Shown here: one piece after another, positions 18,535 to 25,714 of the stretch
Position numbering within the stretch: position 1 is the stretch's first letter
Layout of the letters: every line of letters begins with the position of its first letter
Source of the DNA: JAPYWM01 sp964489015
GTDB taxonomy: Bacteria; Bacteroidota; Bacteroidia; SpSt-205
Direction of reading: 5' to 3'
NCBI GenBank assembly: GCA_964489015.1
Contig: CAZAXD010000010.1
Coordinates: 1-56,972 of the forward strand
Length of the DNA: 56,972 nucleotides
Program-made: the position numbers and the translations under genes
Notes under the pieces: generated by a model
What the model saw: the letters and a program-made list of their open reading frames with translations, nothing else
Database searches by the model: none
What the model was told of the DNA's origin: nothing

Positions 18535-19844
18535 CATAAGAGGTGTAACAATATAGTCGACAAAGGTAAAGGCTTTTCGACACGAGGGCCGTAGGTATCC
18601 AGGAGCCACTTTTCAAAGCGATTCAGTTGGAGCGACTGAACGAGCCTCTCGGAGTCCCCCCCTAGGAGAGATTGGAGGAAAGCCTGCTTCTCTTCTGCTT
18701 GCTCGTTCAACTTCTCCAGAAAGGCTTTGGACTCATCAGAAAGATCGGGCGCATTTTGAAGACGTTCCCAGACCTCTTCCTGTACCGTTTCGGAAGAGAC
18801 CTCTAGCTCGGGAACGGTGCCTAAATGGCTTTCCATGAAGATGCGCCAGGCCATGGCACGACCGTACTCTTCATAGCTGGTAAGGGCACCATTTTGCTGC
18901 TGACGCCCTCGCAAATAGAGAAGGTAGTTATATTGCAAGACGTCATCGGGGATATCGACCCCTACAGCCTTCAGCAAGCCGGTCTGAAAGCTCGTGGCAT
19001 TGAGCCGTTCTAAAGTGCGTTGAACTTGACTCGCTAAGAGCTGCTGCCAACTTTCGGGAGTATCTTCGGCAAGCTCAAGCTTTGTCGCCAAGTCGGCCTC
19101 TGCCAAGGGCGTAACTTCCGCTGCAGAGACGATCTGGGCTTCGAGGCTGCCCACCTCCAGCGGCGAAAAGGACGGCTCTACAGCTCGAATTAGCTCCGCA
19201 TACGCCAAAAAAGCAGAGGCTTCTAAGGTAAACGTATCTCCCACCTTTCGCTGGGCAAAGTGGGACCAGGGGAAAGGCTGCAGGGGACTGGTCCAGGAGA
19301 GGCGCAGCGCCAGTCCTGATCCGGGCAGGCGGGTGTGGAAGCGCACATATAGATCCTTATCCAGCGGCAGAACCTCTGGCAGGACCTCAATCGGACGCAT
19401 TTCTCCCAGGGCTAATCGTAAAAACCGCCGAAAGGGGGGTACATCCTCAGCGCTGACCTGATACGTATAAAGCACGGGGAGGGACCCTTCTAATTTGAGG
19501 GGGGTTGTGGGTCGTACCAAGGCTCGCACCGAAAAGCGATAGTCCGGCAGCGGCGGCTCGATAGCAACCTTGTCTGGCTCTTGGGAAAAAGCCGGCAAAC
19601 CTATCAGGGCTCGCCCACCCAGGGCTTCGTCTAACTTCTGCAGAAACAGACGGACTAGGAGCTCTGAGAGAATCTCCTGGCCATGCCGACTCCGCACATA
19701 ACTGATGGGAGCTTGCCCGGGCCGAAACCCCGGCAGATTGAGCTCGCGCCTGAGCTTACGGAGTTGGTCCTCATAAAGGGGGGCATACTCTGCTGCGGAC
19801 ACCGTGACTTCCCCTTCCACCAAATACGGCTTCACCTCATGCAT
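18534..19844 (-). CDS. tig: trigger factor
   Basis: Trigger factor is the ribosome-bound chaperone that receives nascent chains. The ribosome-docking signature appears as GFRPGQAP at residues 39-46. The central peptidyl-prolyl isomerase domain is degenerate, as often in Bacteroidota, and the C-terminal half is helical and Glu/Gln-rich. The frame is open back through the tRNA-Leu gene, but translation must begin at ATG 19844 (MHEVKPYLVEGEV). That ATG lies only 6 bases after the mature 3' end of tRNA-Leu, with no Shine-Dalgarno sequence. It is cotranscribed with the tRNAs upstream and with clpP and clpX downstream. Confidence 0.93.
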   Translation of the reverse strand: MHEVKPYLVEGEVTVSAAEYAPLYEDQLRKLRRELNLPGFRPGQAPISYVRSRHGQEILSELLVRLFLQKLDEALGGRALIGLPAFSQEPDKVAIEPPLPDYRFSVRALVRPTTPLKLEGSLPVLYTYQVSAEDVPPFRRFLRLALGEMRPIEVLPEVLPLDKDLYVRFHTRLPGSGLALRLSWTSPLQPFPWSHFAQRKVGDTFTLEASAFLAYAELIRAVEPSFSPLEVGSLEAQIVSAAEVTPLAEADLATKLELAEDTPESWQQLLASQVQRTLERLNATSFQTGLLKAVGVDIPDDVLQYNYLLYLRGRQQQNGALTSYEEYGRAMAWRIFMESHLGTVPELEVSSETVQEEVWERLQNAPDLSDESKAFLEKLNEQAEEKQAFLQSLLGGDSERLVQSLQLNRFEKWLLDTYGPRVEKPLPLSTILLHLL

Positions 19845-19850
19845 TGTGGG

Positions 19851-19934
19851 TGCGGATGGGGGGACTCGAACCCCCAACCCCTTTCGGGGACCAGATCCTA
19901 AGTCTGGCGCGTCTGCCAATTCCGCCACATCCGC
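19851..19934 (-). tRNA. tRNA-Leu (anticodon TAG)
   Basis: The 84-base cloverleaf has a 7-bp acceptor stem (GCGGATG with CATCCGC), anticodon stem CCAGA/TCTGG with loop CTTAGGA (anticodon TAG), a long variable arm (CCCC GAAA GGGG) as expected for leucine, and a T-arm with GGTTCGAGTCC. The discriminator is A. CCA is not encoded. Confidence 0.96.
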
Positions 19935-19937
19935 TCG

Positions 19938-20010
19938 TGGCCCCGGCGGGACTCGAACCCGCATTTGGAGTTTAGGAAACTCCCGTTCTATCCTATTGAA
20001 CTACGGCGCC
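19938..20010 (-). tRNA. tRNA-Arg (anticodon CCT)
   Basis: The 73-base cloverleaf has D-arm GTTC/GAAC, anticodon stem GGAGT/ACTCC with loop TTCCTAA (anticodon CCT, reading AGG), and a standard T-arm. The acceptor stem GGCGCCG pairs with CGGGGCC except for an opposed G4 and G69. The discriminator is A and CCA is not encoded. Three bases separate it from tRNA-Leu. Confidence 0.93.
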
Positions 20011-20026
20011 GCTCGCTGAGCCTTCG

Positions 20027-20034
20027 TACCTTAG
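20027..20034 (+). promoter_or_regulatory. TAnnTTAG near-consensus -7 box of the dioxygenase gene
   Basis: TACCTTAG differs from the consensus at one base and ends 7 bases before the ATG at 20042. It forms the left arm of a 16-base inverted repeat shared with the opposing tRNA-tig promoter. Confidence 0.5.
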
Positions 20035-20042
20035 CAAAGGTA
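20035..20042 (-). promoter_or_regulatory. TAnnTTTG -7 box of the tRNA-tig-clpP-clpX operon
   Basis: TACCTTTG on the minus strand ends 24 bases before the tRNA-Arg 5' end, a suitable distance for a short precursor leader. The box overlaps the first base of the divergent dioxygenase ATG. Confidence 0.65.
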
Positions 20043-21001
20043 TGGAAAACCTACGAGTCCTCGACCTAAAGGCTTTTACGAGCGGAACGCCGAACGACAA
20101 ACGCCAATTCGCCGAAGCGCTAGGCGAAGCCTTCTCCGACATCGGGTTTGTGATTGTAGAAAACCATCTACTCCCTCCCGAGCTGCAAGCAGCCCTCTAC
20201 GAGAAGGTAGAAGCCTTTTTCCGGTTACCCGACGAGGTCAAGGCCCAGTATACCGTACCAGATATCGCCGGCCAGCGTGGCTACACCCCCAAAAACCTAG
20301 AACATGCCAAAAATCGCCCTGTTCCTGACCTCAAGGAGTTTTTTCACATAGGTCCTGAAATCAATGACCCGACCGACCCCCTCTACCACAAGCTCCCCAA
20401 AAACGTCTGGCCCCGGGAAGTCCCCGCGTTTCGGGAGGTGATCTATGAAGCCTACCAGCGCTTCCTAGAGACGGGGCGCCGCCTCCTCGCCGCCATCGCC
20501 CTCTACCTGGACTTAGAGGAAGACTACTTTGAGTCGCGCATTCGGAATGCGCCTAGCCTCTTGCGTTTGCTCCACTATTATCCCTTGCCGCCTGACATGG
20601 CTATTCCCGAAGGCGCCACCCGAGCCGCAGAGCACGAGGACATCAACCTCATCACGCTCCTAATCGGCGCAAGCGCAGAGGGGCTCGAAGTGCTCACCCG
20701 CCAAGGCACGTGGTTCGCCCCCAAAGTCGAACCCCATCAAATGGTCATTAATGTCGGGGACATGCTAGAGCGCCTAACCAACGGTTACCTCCAGAGCACG
20801 ACGCACCGAGTCGTCCTCCCTCCGCCTGAAAAGCGTCACTTGCCCCGGTTTTCGGTGCCGTTTTTCTTGCATACCCGTCCCGAGGTCAGCTTAGCTTGCC
20901 TGCCTTCCTGCATCACGCCCACCCATCCCAAGGCGTTTGCGGACATCACGGCCGAAGCGTTTCTTGAAGAGCGCCTGCGCGAACTTGGCTTGAAGCACTA
21001 G
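20042..21001 (+). CDS. 2-oxoglutarate/Fe(II)-dependent dioxygenase (isopenicillin N synthase family)
   Basis: This is a soluble oxygenase of the isopenicillin N synthase-like superfamily. The iron ligands are His198 and Asp200 in EHEDINL and His255 in STTHRV; the 2-oxoglutarate-binding Arg269-x-Ser271 follows in PRFSVPF. The N-terminal region (residues 1-110) matches the family's conserved N-terminal domain (GFVIVENH, GQRGYTP). The substrate cannot be told from sequence; bacterial relatives act on small metabolites. It is followed 5 bases later by bioA, so the two are probably cotranscribed. Confidence 0.9.
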   Translation: MENLRVLDLKAFTSGTPNDKRQFAEALGEAFSDIGFVIVENHLLPPELQAALYEKVEAFFRLPDEVKAQYTVPDIAGQRGYTPKNLEHAKNRPVPDLKEFFHIGPEINDPTDPLYHKLPKNVWPREVPAFREVIYEAYQRFLETGRRLLAAIALYLDLEEDYFESRIRNAPSLLRLLHYYPLPPDMAIPEGATRAAEHEDINLITLLIGASAEGLEVLTRQGTWFAPKVEPHQMVINVGDMLERLTNGYLQSTTHRVVLPPPEKRHLPRFSVPFFLHTRPEVSLACLPSCITPTHPKAFADITAEAFLEERLRELGLKH

Positions 21002-21006
21002 AGATT

Positions 21007-22260
21007 ATGCCGATTTGGCGACCCTTTACGCCGTACCACGCCGGTATGGTGCCGCCTTTGCATATTGTACGGGCACGGGGGGCCTATCTCTACGACAGCG
21101 AGGGCCGTAGCTTCTGGGATGGCACCTGTGCCTGGTGGGTCACCGTTCATGGCCATGCACATCCCTATATCGCTCGGGCCATTGCTCGCCAGGCGCATAC
21201 CCTCGACCACGTGCTCTTTGGCGATGCCCTGCATCCGCCTGCCATCACCCTCGCCGACAAGCTTGTAGCCCGTACCGGCTTGCCGTATGTCTTCTTTTCT
21301 GACAACGGCTCCACTGCGATCGAGATCGCCCTCAAAATGGCCCTGCAATACTTCTACAATTTAGGTCAACCCCGCTACAAGATCCTGGCGCTCGAAGGCG
21401 CTTATCATGGGGACACCTTCGGCGCCATGGCGGTGTCGGAGCGGGACATTTTCGTCAAACCCTTTGAGAAGTTGCTCTTTGCCGTAGAGTGGCTTCCCTT
21501 CCCAACCCCTGAGAATAGCCCTGTCCTGCAGAAGCGCTTAGCCGAGATAGCCGAGGATACCACGATAGCCGCCTTTATTGGAGAGCCCCTACTCCAAGGC
21601 GTGGCCGGGATGCGACCCTATCCCGCTTTTTGGTGGGATGCTATCGCCAGTGCCGTACACCAGGCTGGTGGTCTCGTCATCGCCGATGAGGTCTTTACAG
21701 GATTTGGCCGAACAGGAACCCTCTTCGCTATAGATCAGTGCCAAGAAAAGCCCGACCTGCTTTGCCTTTCTAAAGGTCTGACCGGGGGCTTTTTGCCGCT
21801 AGCGATTACCCTAGCTACCAATCAGGTCTTTGAAGCCTTTTACGGCGAAGATCCCGCTCGGACCTTTTACCACGGCCATTCCTATACAGGCAATCCTATC
21901 GCCTGCGCCGCTGCCGTAGCCAACCTCGAGCTATGGGAACGCTCAGAAACTTGGGACGCCCTCCAGCAGCTCATACAAACCCAAGCCCAGCTTGTGAGCA
22001 CGCTATCCGGCCAACATCCCGATCTAAACGTGCGGCAGACGGGTTTAGTTTTGGCCTTGGACCTGCCTGGTGAAAGGACTTACCAGTCTGAGCATCGGCA
22101 TCACTTAAAGGCTTTTGCGCTCGAACGCGGCGTGTACCTACGTCCCTTGGGCTCGACCGCCTATGTCTTACCGACCTTGGCGAGCCGCCCTGATGAGCTA
22201 GCTTATGCGGTGGAGGTACTAGAAGCGTATGTGGCTTTGGTAAGCGCGTCGTCGGCGTAG
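21007..22260 (+). CDS. bioA: adenosylmethionine-8-amino-7-oxononanoate aminotransferase
   Basis: BioA transfers an amino group from S-adenosylmethionine to KAPA, giving DAPA in biotin synthesis. It is a class III PLP aminotransferase of 417 residues. The start MPIWRPFTPY and the segment CAWWVTVHGH are typical of BioA; YHGDTFGAM is at 133-141, the PLP-contacting Asp227 is in IADEVFTGFGRTG, and the Schiff-base Lys256 is in CLSKGLTGG. Other bio genes are not in the window. Its 3' end overlaps the converging gcvP coding region by 58 bases. Confidence 0.95.
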   Translation: MPIWRPFTPYHAGMVPPLHIVRARGAYLYDSEGRSFWDGTCAWWVTVHGHAHPYIARAIARQAHTLDHVLFGDALHPPAITLADKLVARTGLPYVFFSDNGSTAIEIALKMALQYFYNLGQPRYKILALEGAYHGDTFGAMAVSERDIFVKPFEKLLFAVEWLPFPTPENSPVLQKRLAEIAEDTTIAAFIGEPLLQGVAGMRPYPAFWWDAIASAVHQAGGLVIADEVFTGFGRTGTLFAIDQCQEKPDLLCLSKGLTGGFLPLAITLATNQVFEAFYGEDPARTFYHGHSYTGNPIACAAAVANLELWERSETWDALQQLIQTQAQLVSTLSGQHPDLNVRQTGLVLALDLPGERTYQSEHRHHLKAFALERGVYLRPLGSTAYVLPTLASRPDELAYAVEVLEAYVALVSASSA

Positions 22261-25088
22261 CTGCTAGTCGAGGGGCAGACGCAAATGAGATTTCGGTCAC
22301 CGTAGGCATGGTCGATGCGTGCAGCGGCGGGCCAAACTTTGCCTTCCCACAGCCAGGGCGCTGGAAAAGCCGCCTCTTCCCGACTATAGGGCCGTCCCCA
22401 AGCCGTCGCCGTCACGGCTCGCATGGTATGCGGGGCTAACCTCAGCGGACTTTCACTAAGCGTATACTGGCCTGACTCTACCGCTTGAATTTCTGCTCGG
22501 ATGCGCTCCATGGCATACACGAAGCGGTCCAGCTCTGCTAAATTTTCGCTTTCGGTCGGCTCGATCATAAGCGTGCCCGGCACGGGAAAGGACATCGTAG
22601 GCGCATGAAATCCAAAGTCCATGAGTCGCTTCGCCACATCATCCGCCTCAAGGCCGACGGATCGCTTGTACGGCCTAAGGTCTAAAATAAATTCGTGGGC
22701 TACGTACCCATTCTCGTCGGTGTACAAGATGGGATAGTGCTTCTGCAGGCGGGCCTTGAGGTAATTGGCATTCAAAATAGCGACCTGCGAAGCATAACGC
22801 AGGCCAGCTGGCCCCATGAGCCGAATGTACGCGTACGAAATCCACAATATCAAGGCACTACCGTACGGTGCCGCAGAGACGGCTCCAAGCGCCTCCGGAT
22901 GGGCATTGGTTGAGACGAGAGGATGATCGGGCAAATAGGGCGCCAGATGGGCAGCGACGACGATGGGTCCCATGCCCGGGCCACCACCTCCATGCGGGAT
23001 CGAAAACGTCTTGTGCAGGTTGAGATGACACACATCAGCGCCGATCTGGACGGGGCTTGTTAGCCCCACCTGAGCATTCATATTGGCCCCATCCATGTAC
23101 ACTTGGCCGCCGACCGCATGCACCTTCTCGGCCACCGTCCTAATCCCTCGCTCATAAACACCATGCGTGGAGGGATAAGTGACCATGATAGCGGCTACCC
23201 GATTGGCATGAACAGCGAGCTTGGCCTCCAGGTCTGCTAGATCAATATTGCCTTGATTGTCGGCCGCTACAACGACGACCTTGTAGCCGGCCAGGGTAGC
23301 GCTGGCGGGATTGGTGCCGTGCGCAGAAGAGGGCACTAGGACGACGTCACGATGTGCTTCGCCTCGTGCCTCATGATAGCGCCGAATCACGAGAAGCCCT
23401 GTATATTCACCCTGCGCGCCAGAGTTTGGCTGAAAGCTCACAGCTGCTAATCCCGTAATCGCACACAAGTACTGCGCCAGCTCTGAGAGCATTTGCTGAT
23501 ATCCAGCGGCCTGCTCCGCTGGCGAAAACGGATGTAGGTTGGCCAGATTAGGCCATGAGAGCGGCTCCAAGGTAATCGCTGGGTTGAGCTTCATCGTACA
23601 CGAACCTAGCGGAATCATCGAGTGGATAAGGGAGACATCTTTACTAGCTAGCCGAGTCAAAAACCGAGTAAAGGCCGCTTCGCCTTGGTGCTCATGAAAG
23701 TGCGGATGAGTCAAGTAGGGGCTTTGACGCTGGAGGACAGCTGGCAAGCCGTAGGCAGCTGCCGGGCTTTCCACCTGAGCCAACGGTGTAAAAATGGCCA
23801 GCAAGTCAGCCATATCTGCTTCCGTGACCGTCTCATCCAGGCTAAATCCCACTGCACCATCCGGATCATAGCGGAGGTTTATCTGACGCGCAAGGGCTTG
23901 GGCTCGAATCGCTTCCTGATGCTCAACCCTGAGACCCGTTATCGTGAGCGTATCGAAGAAGTGGGTTCGCCGCAGAGTGTAGCCTTTGGCTTGGAGCTGC
24001 GTAGCCAGTCTGACGGCCTGTTCATGGATGCGCTGCGCTATGCCACGCAGACCCTGCGGCCCGTGGTAAATGGCATATGCGGTAGCCATGTGTGCCAAAA
24101 GGACCTGCGCCGTGCAGATATTACTCGTAGCGCGCTCTCGTTTGATATGCTGTTCGCGGGTTTGTAGGGCTAGCCGATAAGCAGAGCGGCCTTCTGCATC
24201 TACAGAGAGGCCTACGATCCGACCTGGCATAAAGCGCCTATACCCTTCACCCGCAGCAAAAAAGGCCGCATGCGGGCCGCCATAGCCCAGGGGGACACCC
24301 AAACGCTGAGAGGAGCCAAGCGCCACATCTGCCCCAAAGCACCCAGGTGCTTCTGCAAGTGTCAAAAACAAAAGGTCAGTCGCGACTGCGACTTGGGTGC
24401 CGGCGGCCTTGGCAGCGCTGATGAGCTCCGCTATATGCGGACGAACCCAGCCATCCGTGCCAGGATACGCCAAGAGCGCACCAAAATAACCCCGATCCCA
24501 CTGGGCCTCTTCAGCCAGCGCAACATCCACCGCGATACCCAGCGCATACGCTCGGGTCTGCACCACCGCAATCACCTGGGGATGACACAGCGCATCCACA
24601 AAAAAGCGACGACTCTTACCCGGGCTAGCTGAGTAAAACATATACAGGGCTTCGCCGGCGGCTGTCGCCTCATCCAGTAGGGAGGCATTCGCAAGGGGCA
24701 AACCTGTCAGGTCTGAAACCATCGTCTGAAAGAGTATAAGCATCTCAAGCCGTCCCTGTGCAATCTCTGGCTGATAGGGGGTATAGGCCGTATACCAAGC
24801 GGGGTTTTCGAAAATGAGGCGGCGGATGACCGCCGGGGTGTGGGTGCCGTAGTAACCCATGCCTATGTAGGAGCGAAAGACCTGATTTTGCGCAGCGAGC
24901 TGCCGAAGGTGTTCTGTCAAGGCCGCTTCGGACATAGGTAAGGGCAGGTTTAGGTCACCCGCTAGCCGAATCGATTCGGGGACCACCTTTGCCGTCAGGG
25001 CTTCTAAAGAAGATTCGCCTATGACACAGAGCATCTGCTCGATCTCTTCAGGACGGTGAGGCACGTGCCGCCGTACAAAGTCGCTCAT
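22203..25088 (-). CDS. gcvP: glycine dehydrogenase (decarboxylating), P-protein
   Basis: GcvP is the PLP-dependent decarboxylase of the glycine cleavage system. The single-chain form (about 960 residues) carries both the N-terminal (alpha) and C-terminal (beta) halves. The PLP Lys lies in HLNLHKTFS, about residue 692, followed by the Gly-rich loop PHGGGGPGMG. The C-terminus keeps DRNLICVCPS and then has about 20 extra residues, the part that overlaps bioA. Two ATGs (25091 and 25088) follow a TACCTTTG box by 2 and 5 bases; 25088 fits the expected transcription start better. A GTG at 25118 would precede the box and is unlikely. Confidence 0.95.
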   Translation of the reverse strand: MSDFVRRHVPHRPEEIEQMLCVIGESSLEALTAKVVPESIRLAGDLNLPLPMSEAALTEHLRQLAAQNQVFRSYIGMGYYGTHTPAVIRRLIFENPAWYTAYTPYQPEIAQGRLEMLILFQTMVSDLTGLPLANASLLDEATAAGEALYMFYSASPGKSRRFFVDALCHPQVIAVVQTRAYALGIAVDVALAEEAQWDRGYFGALLAYPGTDGWVRPHIAELISAAKAAGTQVAVATDLLFLTLAEAPGCFGADVALGSSQRLGVPLGYGGPHAAFFAAGEGYRRFMPGRIVGLSVDAEGRSAYRLALQTREQHIKRERATSNICTAQVLLAHMATAYAIYHGPQGLRGIAQRIHEQAVRLATQLQAKGYTLRRTHFFDTLTITGLRVEHQEAIRAQALARQINLRYDPDGAVGFSLDETVTEADMADLLAIFTPLAQVESPAAAYGLPAVLQRQSPYLTHPHFHEHQGEAAFTRFLTRLASKDVSLIHSMIPLGSCTMKLNPAITLEPLSWPNLANLHPFSPAEQAAGYQQMLSELAQYLCAITGLAAVSFQPNSGAQGEYTGLLVIRRYHEARGEAHRDVVLVPSSAHGTNPASATLAGYKVVVVAADNQGNIDLADLEAKLAVHANRVAAIMVTYPSTHGVYERGIRTVAEKVHAVGGQVYMDGANMNAQVGLTSPVQIGADVCHLNLHKTFSIPHGGGGPGMGPIVVAAHLAPYLPDHPLVSTNAHPEALGAVSAAPYGSALILWISYAYIRLMGPAGLRYASQVAILNANYLKARLQKHYPILYTDENGYVAHEFILDLRPYKRSVGLEADDVAKRLMDFGFHAPTMSFPVPGTLMIEPTESENLAELDRFVYAMERIRAEIQAVESGQYTLSESPLRLAPHTMRAVTATAWGRPYSREEAAFPAPWLWEGKVWPAAARIDHAYGDRNLICVCPSTSSYADDALTKATYASSTSTA

Positions 25089-25093
25089 CATGT

Positions 25094-25101
25094 CAAAGGT
25101 A
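25094..25101 (-). promoter_or_regulatory. TAnnTTTG -7 box of gcvP
   Basis: TACCTTTG on the minus strand ends 2 bases before the first and 5 bases before the second candidate gcvP ATG. It implies a leaderless or nearly leaderless gcvP message. Confidence 0.65.
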
Positions 25102-25136
25102 TAAACAAAAACCGCCACCCTTGCCGCTAAAAAGCT

Positions 25137-25144
25137 TATATTTG
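25137..25144 (+). promoter_or_regulatory. TAnnTTTG -7 box of the gamma-carbonic anhydrase gene
   Basis: TATATTTG ends 3 bases before the ATG at 25148. It lies on the other side of a short divergent spacer from the gcvP box. Confidence 0.65.
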
Positions 25145-25147
25145 AAC

Positions 25148-25714
25148 ATGGCGATTATACACCCTCTCTTGGGGAAGGCACCTCGTATCGGCGAAGGCAC
25201 TTTTCTGGCTGAGACAGCGGTGATTATCGGTGATGTGGAGATCGGACGCGACTGTAGCATCTGGTATCATGTCGTTATCCGGGGCGACGTGCATTATATT
25301 CGGATTGGTGACCGTACCAACGTACAGGACGGGGCTATCTTGCATTGCACCTATCAAAAGGCGCCGCTGGAGATTGGGAATGAAGTTACGATCGGCCATG
25401 GTGCCATCGTCCACGGCTGCAAGATTGGTAATCGCGTCCTCATCGGCATGGGAGCCATCCTCTTAGACCATGCGGGGGTGCCGGACGATACGCTCATTGC
25501 CGCTGGGGCCCTTATCCCAGAGGGCATGAAGCTAACCAGCGGCTACTTATACGCCGGCGTGCCAGCTAAGCCCATCAAGCCCCTTTCTGAAGCCCACCTC
25601 GAGAGCCTCAAAGCCTATGCAAGCCGGTACGTGATGTACAAAGCTTGGTACACCGATAGCCAGGAGGAGACGACTCCACATTCTCTCACGAGCCCCGCTT
25701 ATAGGCCAAAATAA
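25148..25714 (+). CDS. gamma-carbonic anhydrase-like hexapeptide protein
   Basis: This left-handed beta-helix protein of the gamma-carbonic anhydrase family (188 residues) may hydrate CO2 or act as a related acyl or metal protein. Hexapeptide repeats are evident (VIIGDVEIGRDCSIWY, LEIGNEVTIGHGAIV). The zinc ligands are His66 (HCTY) and His84 and His89 (GHGAIVHG) with the standard five-residue spacing. YdcK/YrdA-type relatives without proven carbonic anhydrase activity look the same, so activity is uncertain. The start at 25148 is chosen because the promoter box ends 3 bases upstream. The 3' end overlaps the convergent dnaG by 29 bases. Confidence 0.9.
   Translation: MAIIHPLLGKAPRIGEGTFLAETAVIIGDVEIGRDCSIWYHVVIRGDVHYIRIGDRTNVQDGAILHCTYQKAPLEIGNEVTIGHGAIVHGCKIGNRVLIGMGAILLDHAGVPDDTLIAAGALIPEGMKLTSGYLYAGVPAKPIKPLSEAHLESLKAYASRYVMYKAWYTDSQEETTPHSLTSPAYRPK

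Noticed and set aside
19845..19964. N-terminal extension of trigger factor through tRNA-Leu
   Set aside because: The translation is simply the tRNA sequence read as protein, and trigger factor homology begins at ATG 19844.
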